Source of the DNA: JANNAT01 sp031422555
GTDB lineage: Bacteria > Pseudomonadota > Alphaproteobacteria > Rhodobacterales > Rhodobacteraceae
Assembly: GCA_031422555.1 (NCBI GenBank)
Contig: JANPLZ010000141.1
Location: 1 to 21,494 of the forward strand
Direction of reading: 5' to 3'
Length of the DNA stretch: 21,494 nt
Positions 7,195-12,421 of this stretch are shown here, piece by piece. Positions within the stretch are counted from its first letter, which is position 1, and the number at the start of each line of letters is the position of its first letter. A model generated the notes under the pieces. It saw nothing but the letters and a program-made list of their open reading frames with translations, did not search any database and was not told where the DNA came from. A program made the position numbers and the translations under genes.

Positions 7195-8412
7195 TTACCC
7201 TGCGATCCCCAAGGTTTTGGCCCGCGCCATCACGCCCCAGATCGCCATCAATGACGCCAAGGACGACGCCAGCATCAGCAAGATCAGCGGCATTTCCGTC
7301 GATCCCGGCGGCAGCAGATAGCCCGCCAAAGCCGCCAAAGCCGCGCCACCGCCAATGGATATTGCGCCGCCAAGCCCCGATGCAGTGCCCGCCAACCCCG
7401 GGCGCACCGACAGAATGCCTGCATTGGCCGAAGGCAGGCCAATGCCGTTGCCAAGCCCCATAAAGATGGTCAGGCTGAAAAACACCACCGGTCCCGACAG
7501 GCCAGCCGCGGTGATCGCCGCCAGAAGGGCAAGGCCAAACGTGGTCACCAAGGCGCCGATCAGCACCATCTTGTTCATGCCAAACCGCACCGAAAACCGC
7601 CCGGCGATAAAGTTACCAACCGCATATCCAACGGCCGTGATGGCAAACAGCGCGCCGATTTGCGGCGATGTCAGCCCGAACACCACATTGCCCACATAAG
7701 GTGCGCCACCCAGAAACGCGAAAAAACACCCCGACGCAAAGGCCGATGCGAGGCAATAGCCCCAGAACCGCCGCGAGGTCAAAAGCGATGGGTATTGGCG
7801 CAACTGATTGGCAACGCTGACCTTTTGCAATGTTGCGGTTTCGCCCAGATCGGCCCAACACAGCGCCAGCACCACCACGCCCAACCCCAGCAACAGCCCA
7901 AAATTCGCCTGCCAACCGTAAAGCTGATCCAGAAAGCCGCCGATCACCGGGCCAATCATCGGCACCAGCGACATCCCCATGGTGACATAGCCGATCATCG
8001 ATGCGGCTTCGGCATCGGCGACCATGTCGCGCACCACGGCCCGCGACAGCACCATGCCCGTCGCCACAATCGCCTGCGCCATCCGAAAGATCAAAAACAT
8101 CGTGGCATTGGGGGCCAGTAACGTGCCAACCGTGGCGATCAAGAACAGCACCAACGCCCACAAGATCACCGCGCGCCGCCCGAACCGGTCCGATACCGGG
8201 CCAATCACGATTTGCAACAGCGCCGACAGCGCCAAATACAGCGCCACCGACAATTGCATCTGCGCATAGGGCACGCCAAACCATTTTGCCATGCCGGGCA
8301 AGGATGGCAAAAAGATATTCATCGCCAGCGCCGCCAAGCCCGCAAGCAGGGTTAGCGTGACAATTGCTGGCGGGGTGGTGCGGTCAAGAAACCGGGAGGT
8401 GCTATGGGTCAT
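7195..8412 (-). CDS. Bcr/CflA-type MFS multidrug efflux transporter
   Basis: This is a 12-helix inner-membrane drug:proton antiporter of the Bcr/CflA (DHA1) group. The product from the ATG at 8410-8412 is 405 residues, the normal family length. MFS motif A is visible as GPVSDRFGRRAVIL after the second helix, followed by FRMAQAIVATGMVLSRAVVRDM, a hallmark of Bcr/CflA proteins. The frame stays open up to 8601, but the extra 63 residues are Arg/Ala-rich, have no family match and run into the pccB control region, so the inner start is preferred; it has AGG about 8 bases upstream. Substrate is not predictable; homologues export bicyclomycin, chloramphenicol or sulfonamides. The gene ends 25 bases from betA, convergently, and is divergent from pccB. 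Confidence 0.88.
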   Translation of the reverse strand: MTHSTSRFLDRTTPPAIVTLTLLAGLAALAMNIFLPSLPGMAKWFGVPYAQMQLSVALYLALSALLQIVIGPVSDRFGRRAVILWALVLFLIATVGTLLAPNATMFLIFRMAQAIVATGMVLSRAVVRDMVADAEAASMIGYVTMGMSLVPMIGPVIGGFLDQLYGWQANFGLLLGLGVVVLALCWADLGETATLQKVSVANQLRQYPSLLTSRRFWGYCLASAFASGCFFAFLGGAPYVGNVVFGLTSPQIGALFAITAVGYAVGNFIAGRFSVRFGMNKMVLIGALVTTFGLALLAAITAAGLSGPVVFFSLTIFMGLGNGIGLPSANAGILSVRPGLAGTASGLGGAISIGGGAALAALAGYLLPPGSTEMPLILLMLASSLASLMAIWGVMARAKTLGIAG

Positions 8413-8619
8413 GGCTTGGCCTAGCCCTGCCAGCCTGCGATGTCCATGCGCGCGCATCGCAAGCTGGCTGTGCGCCGCTGCGACAAATGGATCGGGCGGC
8501 AGATTGCGCAAACATACTCTTGCAACCGCAGGCGAAAACGCTTTGCAAAGCCGCGCCGAAATCCGCTTTGCCCGCGCCTGCACCACCGCTAAGGTAGCCA
8601 AAGTTTTGAAAGGGCCGCC
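8413..8619. promoter_or_regulatory. Divergent control region between the MFS gene and pccB
   Basis: This 207-base gap must hold promoters in both directions. It contains a cluster of TTGC/GCAA-type half sites: TTGCGCAAA at 8504-8512, TTGCAA at 8520-8525, the perfect palindrome TTTGCAAA at 8542-8549, and TTTGCC at 8567-8572. A weak sigma-70-like pair for pccB is TTTGCC (8567-8572), 17-base spacer, TAAGGT (8590-8595), which would put the start near 8602. The promoter call is tentative. Confidence 0.5.
8542..8549. promoter_or_regulatory. TTTGCAAA palindrome, candidate PccR-type (ScfR family) site
   Basis: From memory, the short-chain acyl-CoA regulator PccR of Rhodobacter sphaeroides activates pccB through TTTGCAAA-N4-TTTGCAAA. 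One exact TTTGCAAA lies 70 bases upstream of the pccB ATG, just upstream of the weak -35. No second exact copy lies 4 bases away, so the assignment is a candidate only. Confidence 0.5.
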
Positions 8620-10152
8620 ATGTCAGACATCTTGCACCAACTTGAAGCGCGCCGCAGCGCAGCCCGTCTTGGCGGTGGCCAGCAGCGCATCGACGCGCAG
8701 CACGCCAAAGGCAAACTGACGGCGCGCGAACGCATAGAGCTGTTGTTGGACGAAGGCAGTTTCGAAGAGTTTGATATGTTTGTGGCGCACCGCTGCGTGG
8801 ATTTTGGCATGGCAGCGGACCGGCCCGCAGGGGACGGGGTGGTCACTGGCTGGGGCACGGTGAATGGCCGGATGGTCTATGCCTACAGTCAGGATTTCAC
8901 GGTGTTTGGGGGGTCTTTGTCGGAAACCCACGCGCAGAAAATCTGCAAGATTATGGATATGGCGATGCAAAACGGCGCGCCGGTGATCGGGATGTGCGAT
9001 TCCGGCGGCGCGCGGATTCAGGAAGGCGTTGCCAGTCTGGCCGGTTATGCCGAAGTATTTCAGCGCAATGTGTTGGCGTCGGGGGTGGTGCCGCAAATAT
9101 CGGTTATCATGGGGCCTTGTGCGGGGGGGGCGGTCTATTCGCCGGCGATCACCGACTTTATCTTTATGGTCAAAGACAGCAGCTATATGTTCGTCACCGG
9201 CCCGGACGTGGTGAAAACCGTCACCAATGAAATCGTCACCGCCGAACAGCTTGGCGGTGCGGCAACCCATACCAAGAAGTCATCGGTGGCCGACGGTGCG
9301 TTTGAAAACGATGTCGAGGCTTTGGCCGAAATCCGGCGGCTGGTGGATTTTCTGCCGAAAAACAACCGCGAAAAAGCACCGGTGCGGCCGTTTTTCGATG
9401 ATCCCGCGCGGGTGGAACCCAGTCTTGATACCCTGATCCCGGAAAACCCCAACCAGCCCTATGATATGAAAGAGCTGATCTTGAAAATCGCGGATGAGGC
9501 GGATTTCTTTGAAATTCAGGCGGCATATGCCGCTAATATCATAACAGGGTTCATTCGTATCGAAGGCCAGTCGGTGGGGGTGGTGGCCAATCAGCCGATG
9601 GTTCTGGCCGGCTGTCTTGATATTGATGCCAGCCGCAAAGCCGCGCGGTTTGTGCGGTTTTGCGATGCGTTCGAAATCCCGATTTTAACGCTGGTTGATG
9701 TTCCGGGGTTCTTGCCCGGTGTGGCGCAGGAATTGGGCGGTGTGATCAAACACGGTGCGAAACTGTTGTTTGCCTATGGCGAAGCGACGGTGCCAAAAGT
9801 AACGGTGATCACCCGCAAGGCCTATGGCGGGGCCTATGATGTCATGGCCAGCAAACATTTGCGCGGCGATTTCAACTATGCCTGGCCCACTGCCGAAATT
9901 GCCGTGATGGGCGCGAAAGGCGCTGTCGAGATTTTGTATCGCAGCGAATTGGCCGATAAAGCCAAAATTGCCGAGCGGGTGAAAGACTATGAACAACGCT
10001 TTGCCAACCCGTTTGTGGCGGCAGAAAAGGGCTTTATCGACGAGGTGATCATGCCCGCGTCTACCCGCCGCCGGGTGGCCCGGGCCTTTGCCTCATTGCG
10101 GGGTAAAAAGCTGACAAACCCGTGGAAAAAACACGACAATATTCCGCTATAG
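8620..10152 (+). CDS. pccB: Propionyl-CoA carboxylase beta subunit (carboxyltransferase)
   Basis: PccB transfers the carboxyl group from biotin on PccA to propionyl-CoA, giving (S)-methylmalonyl-CoA. The 510-residue product spans both crotonase-like carboxyltransferase halves. Typical PccB segments are visible: GMCDSGGARIQEGVASL in the N-terminal half, MGPCAGGAVYSPAITDF forming an oxyanion loop, and VDVPGFLPG and AYGGAYDVM in the C-terminal half. Start ATG 8620 has GAAAGGG 6 bases upstream. Length equals that of characterised bacterial PccB proteins. Its partner pccA lies 2.3 kb downstream on the same strand rather than adjacent. A specificity for acetyl-CoA is unlikely given the neighbouring mutase. 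Confidence 0.96.
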   Translation: MSDILHQLEARRSAARLGGGQQRIDAQHAKGKLTARERIELLLDEGSFEEFDMFVAHRCVDFGMAADRPAGDGVVTGWGTVNGRMVYAYSQDFTVFGGSLSETHAQKICKIMDMAMQNGAPVIGMCDSGGARIQEGVASLAGYAEVFQRNVLASGVVPQISVIMGPCAGGAVYSPAITDFIFMVKDSSYMFVTGPDVVKTVTNEIVTAEQLGGAATHTKKSSVADGAFENDVEALAEIRRLVDFLPKNNREKAPVRPFFDDPARVEPSLDTLIPENPNQPYDMKELILKIADEADFFEIQAAYAANIITGFIRIEGQSVGVVANQPMVLAGCLDIDASRKAARFVRFCDAFEIPILTLVDVPGFLPGVAQELGGVIKHGAKLLFAYGEATVPKVTVITRKAYGGAYDVMASKHLRGDFNYAWPTAEIAVMGAKGAVEILYRSELADKAKIAERVKDYEQRFANPFVAAEKGFIDEVIMPASTRRRVARAFASLRGKKLTNPWKKHDNIPL

Positions 10153-10168
10153 TTGGATAAAGGCAAAG

Positions 10169-10210
10169 ATGATGGGTCAAATTGGGGGAACGCGGCGGCA
10201 AAATGACTGA
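10169..10210 (+). CDS. Possible 13-residue upstream ORF before the DUF6497-like gene
   Basis: Starting at tandem ATG codons (10169 and 10172), a 13-codon frame reads MMGQIGGTRRQND and ends with TGA at 10208-10210, overlapping the first codons of the next gene. AAAGG at 10159-10163 is well placed 5 bases upstream. The next gene has only a weak ribosome site of its own, so translational coupling is plausible. It may equally be chance. Confidence 0.25.
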   Translation: MMGQIGGTRRQND

Positions 10211-10598
10211 TTTCGTGCTTGTGCAATCTGACGCGATGTCGGTCATCGCAGGCTCTGATGACGCGATCGTGGTGCCGTCGGGGCAGGTGATCACCTTGCA
10301 GGACGTGATCTGGAATGCGCCGGGGCCGTTCGGGCTGGTGGCGCGGTTTCGCTTTGTGGCCCCCGCCATCGCGCGCGGCGAAGGGGCGGTTGATTTTGCA
10401 ATCGCCAGCGCCGACATGCTGCATCTGTGTCAGACTTATGCGCTGTTGCGGGTCGCAGATCTGGGGCCGGTGCCCAGCCAGATCATCATCTCGCTTGCCA
10501 GCCAGCCGGTGCCCTTCGGGCAACCCGCACCAGAGGTTACCCAGTTTTTTGAGGCCTACCGCGTCGAAGATCAGACCTGCATATGGGAGCAGTTTTGA
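10203..10598 (+). CDS. DUF6497-like protein of unknown function
   Basis: The 131-residue product resembles, from memory, the Rhodobacterales DUF6497 family, which is often found next to pccB and sometimes misannotated as acetolactate synthase. I see no enzymatic motif. Conserved-looking stretches include VPSGQVITLQDVIWNAPGP, LVARFRFVAPAIARG and PSQIIISLASQPVPFG, ending EDQTCIWEQF. Two cysteines (in LCQTY and TCIWE) could pair. Unlike many relatives as I recall them, it lacks an N-terminal signal peptide, so either it is cytoplasmic or the N-terminus is degenerate. Start ATG 10203 is preferred over TTG 10182, though neither has a strong ribosome site. It follows pccB by 50 bases and is probably cotranscribed with it. 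The gene is likely real; the family name is less sure. Confidence 0.7.
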   Translation: MTDFVLVQSDAMSVIAGSDDAIVVPSGQVITLQDVIWNAPGPFGLVARFRFVAPAIARGEGAVDFAIASADMLHLCQTYALLRVADLGPVPSQIIISLASQPVPFGQPAPEVTQFFEAYRVEDQTCIWEQF

Positions 10599-10721
10599 TG
10601 CAGGCACAAAATGTAGCGCAACCCTCAGCCCAATCACAGACGGTTGATGTAGACATGTCACAGGCGGCGGGCTTGGGCATATTTCCGTGTTATTCCCGGT
10701 ATTTGTGGGCTATTGTTCACG

Positions 10722-10743
10722 TAGACCAGTCCCAAGTGGTCTA
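10722..10743. other. Perfect 7-bp inverted repeat upstream of lipoprotein gene 1
   Basis: TAGACCA (10722-10728) and TGGTCTA (10737-10743) flank the 8-base spacer GTCCCAAG. It lies 57 bases upstream of the first mini-lipoprotein start and could be an operator or a 5'-UTR hairpin. No matching promoter boxes are clear around it. Confidence 0.45.
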
Positions 10744-10800
10744 TCCCTCGGAACGGGGGTCGGCACAATGCACGGCCCTTGAAAAAAATAGGAGTAGAGG

Positions 10801-10941
10801 ATGTCGAGCACTAAGATCACCGTTCTTGCCTTGTGCATGGTTGCCTTCGTTGCAGCCTGCGCCAAGCAAGCCGAAGAAGTTGTTTACGTGGATGAGCCTG
10901 CGGTTACCACAGAACCCGTCTATACCGGCAAGTACAAGTAA
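10801..10941 (+). CDS. Mini-lipoprotein 1 (46 residues, TGKYK C-terminus)
   Basis: This is a very short predicted lipoprotein. The start ATG 10801 directly follows a strong ribosome site (GGAGTAGAGG, 10791-10800). Residues 1-19 form a lipoprotein signal peptide ending in the lipobox VAAC, with Cys20 as the acylated residue. The mature part is only 27 residues: CAKQAEEVVYVDEPAVTTEP and then VYTGKYK. Asn/Asp at +2 is absent (Ala), which by the E. coli rule would permit outer-membrane sorting. A strong terminator follows 7 bases after the stop. A paralogue with the same plan starts 162 bases downstream. Function is unknown. The gene is convincing because of the lipobox, ribosome site, terminator and paralogue. 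Confidence 0.82.
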   Translation: MSSTKITVLALCMVAFVAACAKQAEEVVYVDEPAVTTEPVYTGKYK

Positions 10942-10948
10942 CCATCAG

Positions 10949-10987
10949 GGGCGGGCACTTTGGGCCGCGGCCCGGCCCGCCCTTTTT
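10949..10987 (+). terminator. Rho-independent terminator of mini-lipoprotein gene 1
   Basis: GGGCGGGC (10949-10956) pairs with GCCCGCCC (10975-10982), followed immediately by TTTTT (10983-10987). The loop contains a second palindrome, GGGCCGCGGCCC (10962-10973). Confidence 0.88.
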
Positions 10988-11039
10988 CTCTGCGCAAGCG
11001 CTGTGTCGGCAAGATATCACCGACCCACGGCCCCCGGCT

Positions 11040-11068
11040 TTGCCACTGCTGACCGCGCGGCCTATGAT
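11040..11068 (+). promoter_or_regulatory. Sigma-70-type promoter of mini-lipoprotein gene 2
   Basis: TTGCCA (11040-11045), a 17-base spacer, and TATGAT (11063-11068) match the -35 and -10 consensus at five of six bases each. Transcription would begin near 11075, about 29 bases before the ATG at 11104. It lies between the terminator of gene 1 and gene 2, so gene 2 is probably transcribed on its own. Confidence 0.75.
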
Positions 11069-11103
11069 GGCCCCCCCAGCAATGACAACCATCGGAGCCC
11101 ATC

Positions 11104-11235
11104 ATGCGGTCAGCCTCACTTCTTGCCCTTATCCTTGTTGCAACACTTGCGGCCTGCGCCAAACCCGCGCCAGAGCCTGTTGCAATGGACGAACCGCTTA
11201 CGGTTGAACCAATGTCGACCGGCAAATATAAATGA
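11104..11235 (+). CDS. Mini-lipoprotein 2 (43 residues, paralogue of gene 1)
   Basis: This is a second tiny lipoprotein. The signal peptide MRSASLLALILVATLAAC ends in the lipobox LAAC with Cys18 acylated. The mature 26 residues, CAKPAPEPVAMDEPLTVEP then MSTGKYK, repeat the plan of the first gene: C-A-K after the lipobox, a Pro/Glu-rich linker with DEP and EP, and an identical TGKYK end. GGAG at about 11094-11097 is the ribosome site. It has its own sigma-70 promoter and terminator. The pair looks like a local duplication in which the lipobox, DEP, EP and TGKYK were kept and the rest diverged. Role unknown; a small envelope-associated partner is possible. Confidence 0.82.
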   Translation: MRSASLLALILVATLAACAKPAPEPVAMDEPLTVEPMSTGKYK

Positions 11236-11243
11236 TCTGACCG

Positions 11244-11285
11244 GGCGGGCCGGATCATTTCGGCACGCCCGCTTGGCCCGCCTTT
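11244..11285 (+). terminator. Rho-independent terminator of mini-lipoprotein gene 2
   Basis: GGCGGGCC (11244-11251) pairs with GGCCCGCC (11275-11282), followed by a short TTT. The stem starts 8 bases after the stop codon. The T run is short, so termination may be incomplete. Confidence 0.72.
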
Positions 11286-11316
11286 CATCGCCAAACGCTT
11301 ATCTAAAGGTGGGACT

Positions 11317-11712
11317 ATGCTAAAGCACCGCGGCTTTCCCGGCCGTCTTCCAGGCACGGATTTTCAATTTGTCATCCGGCGGGCCAATCTGAAACGGATT
11401 GGCGTTTCAAAAATCGTGCAGCGCGAACGCTTTCGGGATCGCAAACAGGCGGATCGCAAGGCCGATGCCGGCTTTATGGCAGCGCTTTGGGCGCAGTTTG
11501 GCGAAGAGGTGTTTGAACGCGGCAATCTGGATGCCGGGCGGCTAAGTTGGCTGTTTGGCCGCGAAGTGGTGCCCGCAACCGACCCGTTTGATCCGGCGTC
11601 CTATGACGCGCTGCTGCGGATAGATCTGAAACGCGCGCAGGCCGCGTTCCCCGAAATCTTTGCAGCCAACGCGCCACAAATGGTCTGGGATGACGACGAA
11701 GATGAAGATTAG
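11317..11712 (+). CDS. Unknown cytoplasmic protein with basic N-terminus and acidic tail
   Basis: The 131-residue product is not a family I can name. The N-terminal third is strongly basic (LKRIGVSKIVQRERFRDRKQ, then ADRKAD) and the C-terminus ends in an acidic run, DDDEDED. There is no signal peptide or membrane segment. The middle contains FMAALWAQFGEEVFERGNLD and LSWLFGREVVPATDPFD. The charge asymmetry suggests contact with nucleic acid or protein, but that is a guess. Start ATG 11317 has AAGGTGGG about 6 bases upstream. It sits between the mini-lipoproteins and pccA. No terminator follows directly; the next one is at 11900-11931. Confidence 0.7.
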   Translation: MLKHRGFPGRLPGTDFQFVIRRANLKRIGVSKIVQRERFRDRKQADRKADAGFMAALWAQFGEEVFERGNLDAGRLSWLFGREVVPATDPFDPASYDALLRIDLKRAQAAFPEIFAANAPQMVWDDDEDED

Positions 11713-11800
11713 GGAGGCTGAAGACTAAGCATGAATCCGCGCAGGGCAACGACCATTTGGCAGCAAGTCGCGCATCGGGAAATTTCCCCCGAATCAGCCT

Positions 11801-11931
11801 TTGCCATTGCAGAGACCATCGGCAATTCTGATCCTGCGTCCGCTGTTGTGCAGGTTTGCACCGATGACGGGCACGACTGTTACCCTTTCCCTTCCCCTTG
11901 GTCCGATCCTGCACGGGTCGGACCCTTTTTT
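11801..11931 (+). ncRNA. Candidate small RNA or 3'-UTR RNA ending at a strong terminator
   Basis: The stretch 11713-12062 (350 bases) has no convincing gene. It contains a strong terminator at 11900-11931 that is 188 bases beyond the nearest upstream stop codon. A possible promoter, TTGCCA (11801-11806), 17-base spacer, AATTCT (11824-11829), would give an RNA from about 11836 to 11931, roughly 95 bases. Just before the terminator is a pyrimidine tract, CCCTTTCCCTTCCCC (about 11883-11897), that could pair with ribosome-binding sites. The -10 is weak, so the RNA could instead be the long 3' end of the 11317 gene. Confidence 0.35.
11900..11931 (+). terminator. Strong Rho-independent terminator without an adjacent gene
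   Basis: GGTCCGA (11900-11906) pairs with TCGGACC (11918-11924), followed by C and TTTTTT (11926-11931). Geometry is ideal for termination on the plus strand. Confidence 0.85.
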
Positions 11932-12016
11932 CAAACGGATGCCCGCGTGTTTGGGCGCAGTTGTGCCATCTGCGTGATGCCGCAAAGTTTCTGGTTTGTT
12001 TTTGCGGGACTTGCTG

Positions 12017-12022
12017 TAGAAT
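12017..12022 (+). promoter_or_regulatory. Possible -10 box of the glycine-zipper lipoprotein gene
   Basis: TAGAAT matches the -10 consensus at five of six bases and lies 41 bases before the ATG at 12063. No good -35 is seen at 16-18 bases; TTGTTT at 11996-12001 is one base too close. The call is weak. Confidence 0.4.
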
Positions 12023-12062
12023 CGTCGTCAATAACAACAAACAACCGAGGCAGAAAATCATC

Positions 12063-12272
12063 ATGCGTAAAACCGTTCTCCTATTTGCAATCCTGTCGAT
12101 GCCGCTTGCGGGCTGTATGCAAGACCCAGCCTCGCGCGGGCTTGCAGGTGCCGCGGCGGGGGCTGCTTTGGCCGACCTTACCGATAACAACGCCCTTACC
12201 GGCGCGCTTATCGGTGGTTTGGCGGGGGCTGCAACCTGCGGCGTCAACGTGGGGCTGCCGCCCTGCTATTGA
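12063..12272 (+). CDS. Small glycine-zipper lipoprotein
   Basis: The 69-residue product begins with a lipoprotein signal peptide, MRKTVLLFAILSMPLAGC, with lipobox LAGC and Cys18 acylated. The mature part is dominated by a Gly/Ala-rich glycine-zipper segment (GLAGAAAGAALADL, then ALTGALIGGLAGAATCG), the type of membrane-inserting hairpin found in small outer-membrane lipoproteins such as OsmB. Two further cysteines lie near the C-terminus (ATCGVN and LPPCY). Start ATG 12063 has GAGG about 12 bases upstream. Upstream in-frame codons to 11898 do not look coding. Two hairpins follow the gene before pccA. A role in envelope stability or stress is suggested by family only. Confidence 0.78.
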   Translation: MRKTVLLFAILSMPLAGCMQDPASRGLAGAAAGAALADLTDNNALTGALIGGLAGAATCGVNVGLPPCY

Positions 12273-12280
12273 TCTGAAAC

Positions 12281-12316
12281 CGGCCCGATCCGCGGCGCGC
12301 GCGCCATATCGGGCCG
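12281..12316 (+). terminator. 9-bp inverted repeat after the glycine-zipper gene
   Basis: CGGCCCGAT (12281-12289) and ATCGGGCCG (12308-12316) form a perfect stem starting 8 bases after the stop. The loop holds the self-complementary GGCGCGCGCGCC. No T run follows, so it may stabilise the 3' end or work with the next hairpin. Confidence 0.6.
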
Positions 12317-12328
12317 CAAGTTTGATCC

Positions 12329-12366
12329 AGCGGTCATCCGGGGAAATCCCCCGGCTGGCCGCTTTT
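12329..12366 (+). terminator. Rho-independent terminator 55 bases upstream of pccA
   Basis: A long interrupted stem pairs AGCGG (12329-12333) with CCGCT and CCGGGG with CCCCGG around an AAAT-type loop, followed by TTTT (12363-12366). It should end transcripts arriving from upstream, so pccA probably has its own promoter or depends on readthrough. Confidence 0.8.
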
Positions 12367-12378
12367 GCATGTCAAAGT

Positions 12379-12405
12379 CCAAATTTATTTCCCCAATTTG
12401 GCAAA
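12379..12405. promoter_or_regulatory. AT-rich inverted repeat in the pccA leader, candidate operator
   Basis: CCAAATT (12379-12385) and AATTTGG (12395-12401) form a perfect inverted repeat around TATTTCCCC. The right arm runs into TTTGGCAAA (12397-12405), one inserted base away from the TTTGCAAA type of site found upstream of pccB. It lies in the 55-base interval between the terminator and the pccA start, the only place for a separate pccA promoter. Function is inferred. Confidence 0.45.
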
Positions 12406-12421
12406 CGCCGGAGCGCCTGCC

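Noticed and set aside
8413..8601. N-terminal extension of the MFS transporter up to 8601
   Set aside because: Its 63 residues are Arg/Ala-rich, absent from the family, and overlap the pccB control region.
10751..10755. GGAAC as an extracytoplasmic-sigma -35 box before mini-lipoprotein 1
   Set aside because: No CGTT-type or other matching -10 is found at 16-17 bases.
10583..11323. A 246-codon plus-strand frame covering both mini-lipoprotein genes
   Set aside because: It runs through two lipoprotein genes, their terminators and a promoter, and its composition is unlike a folded protein. The overlap TGATG at 10596-10600 with the preceding gene is probably chance.
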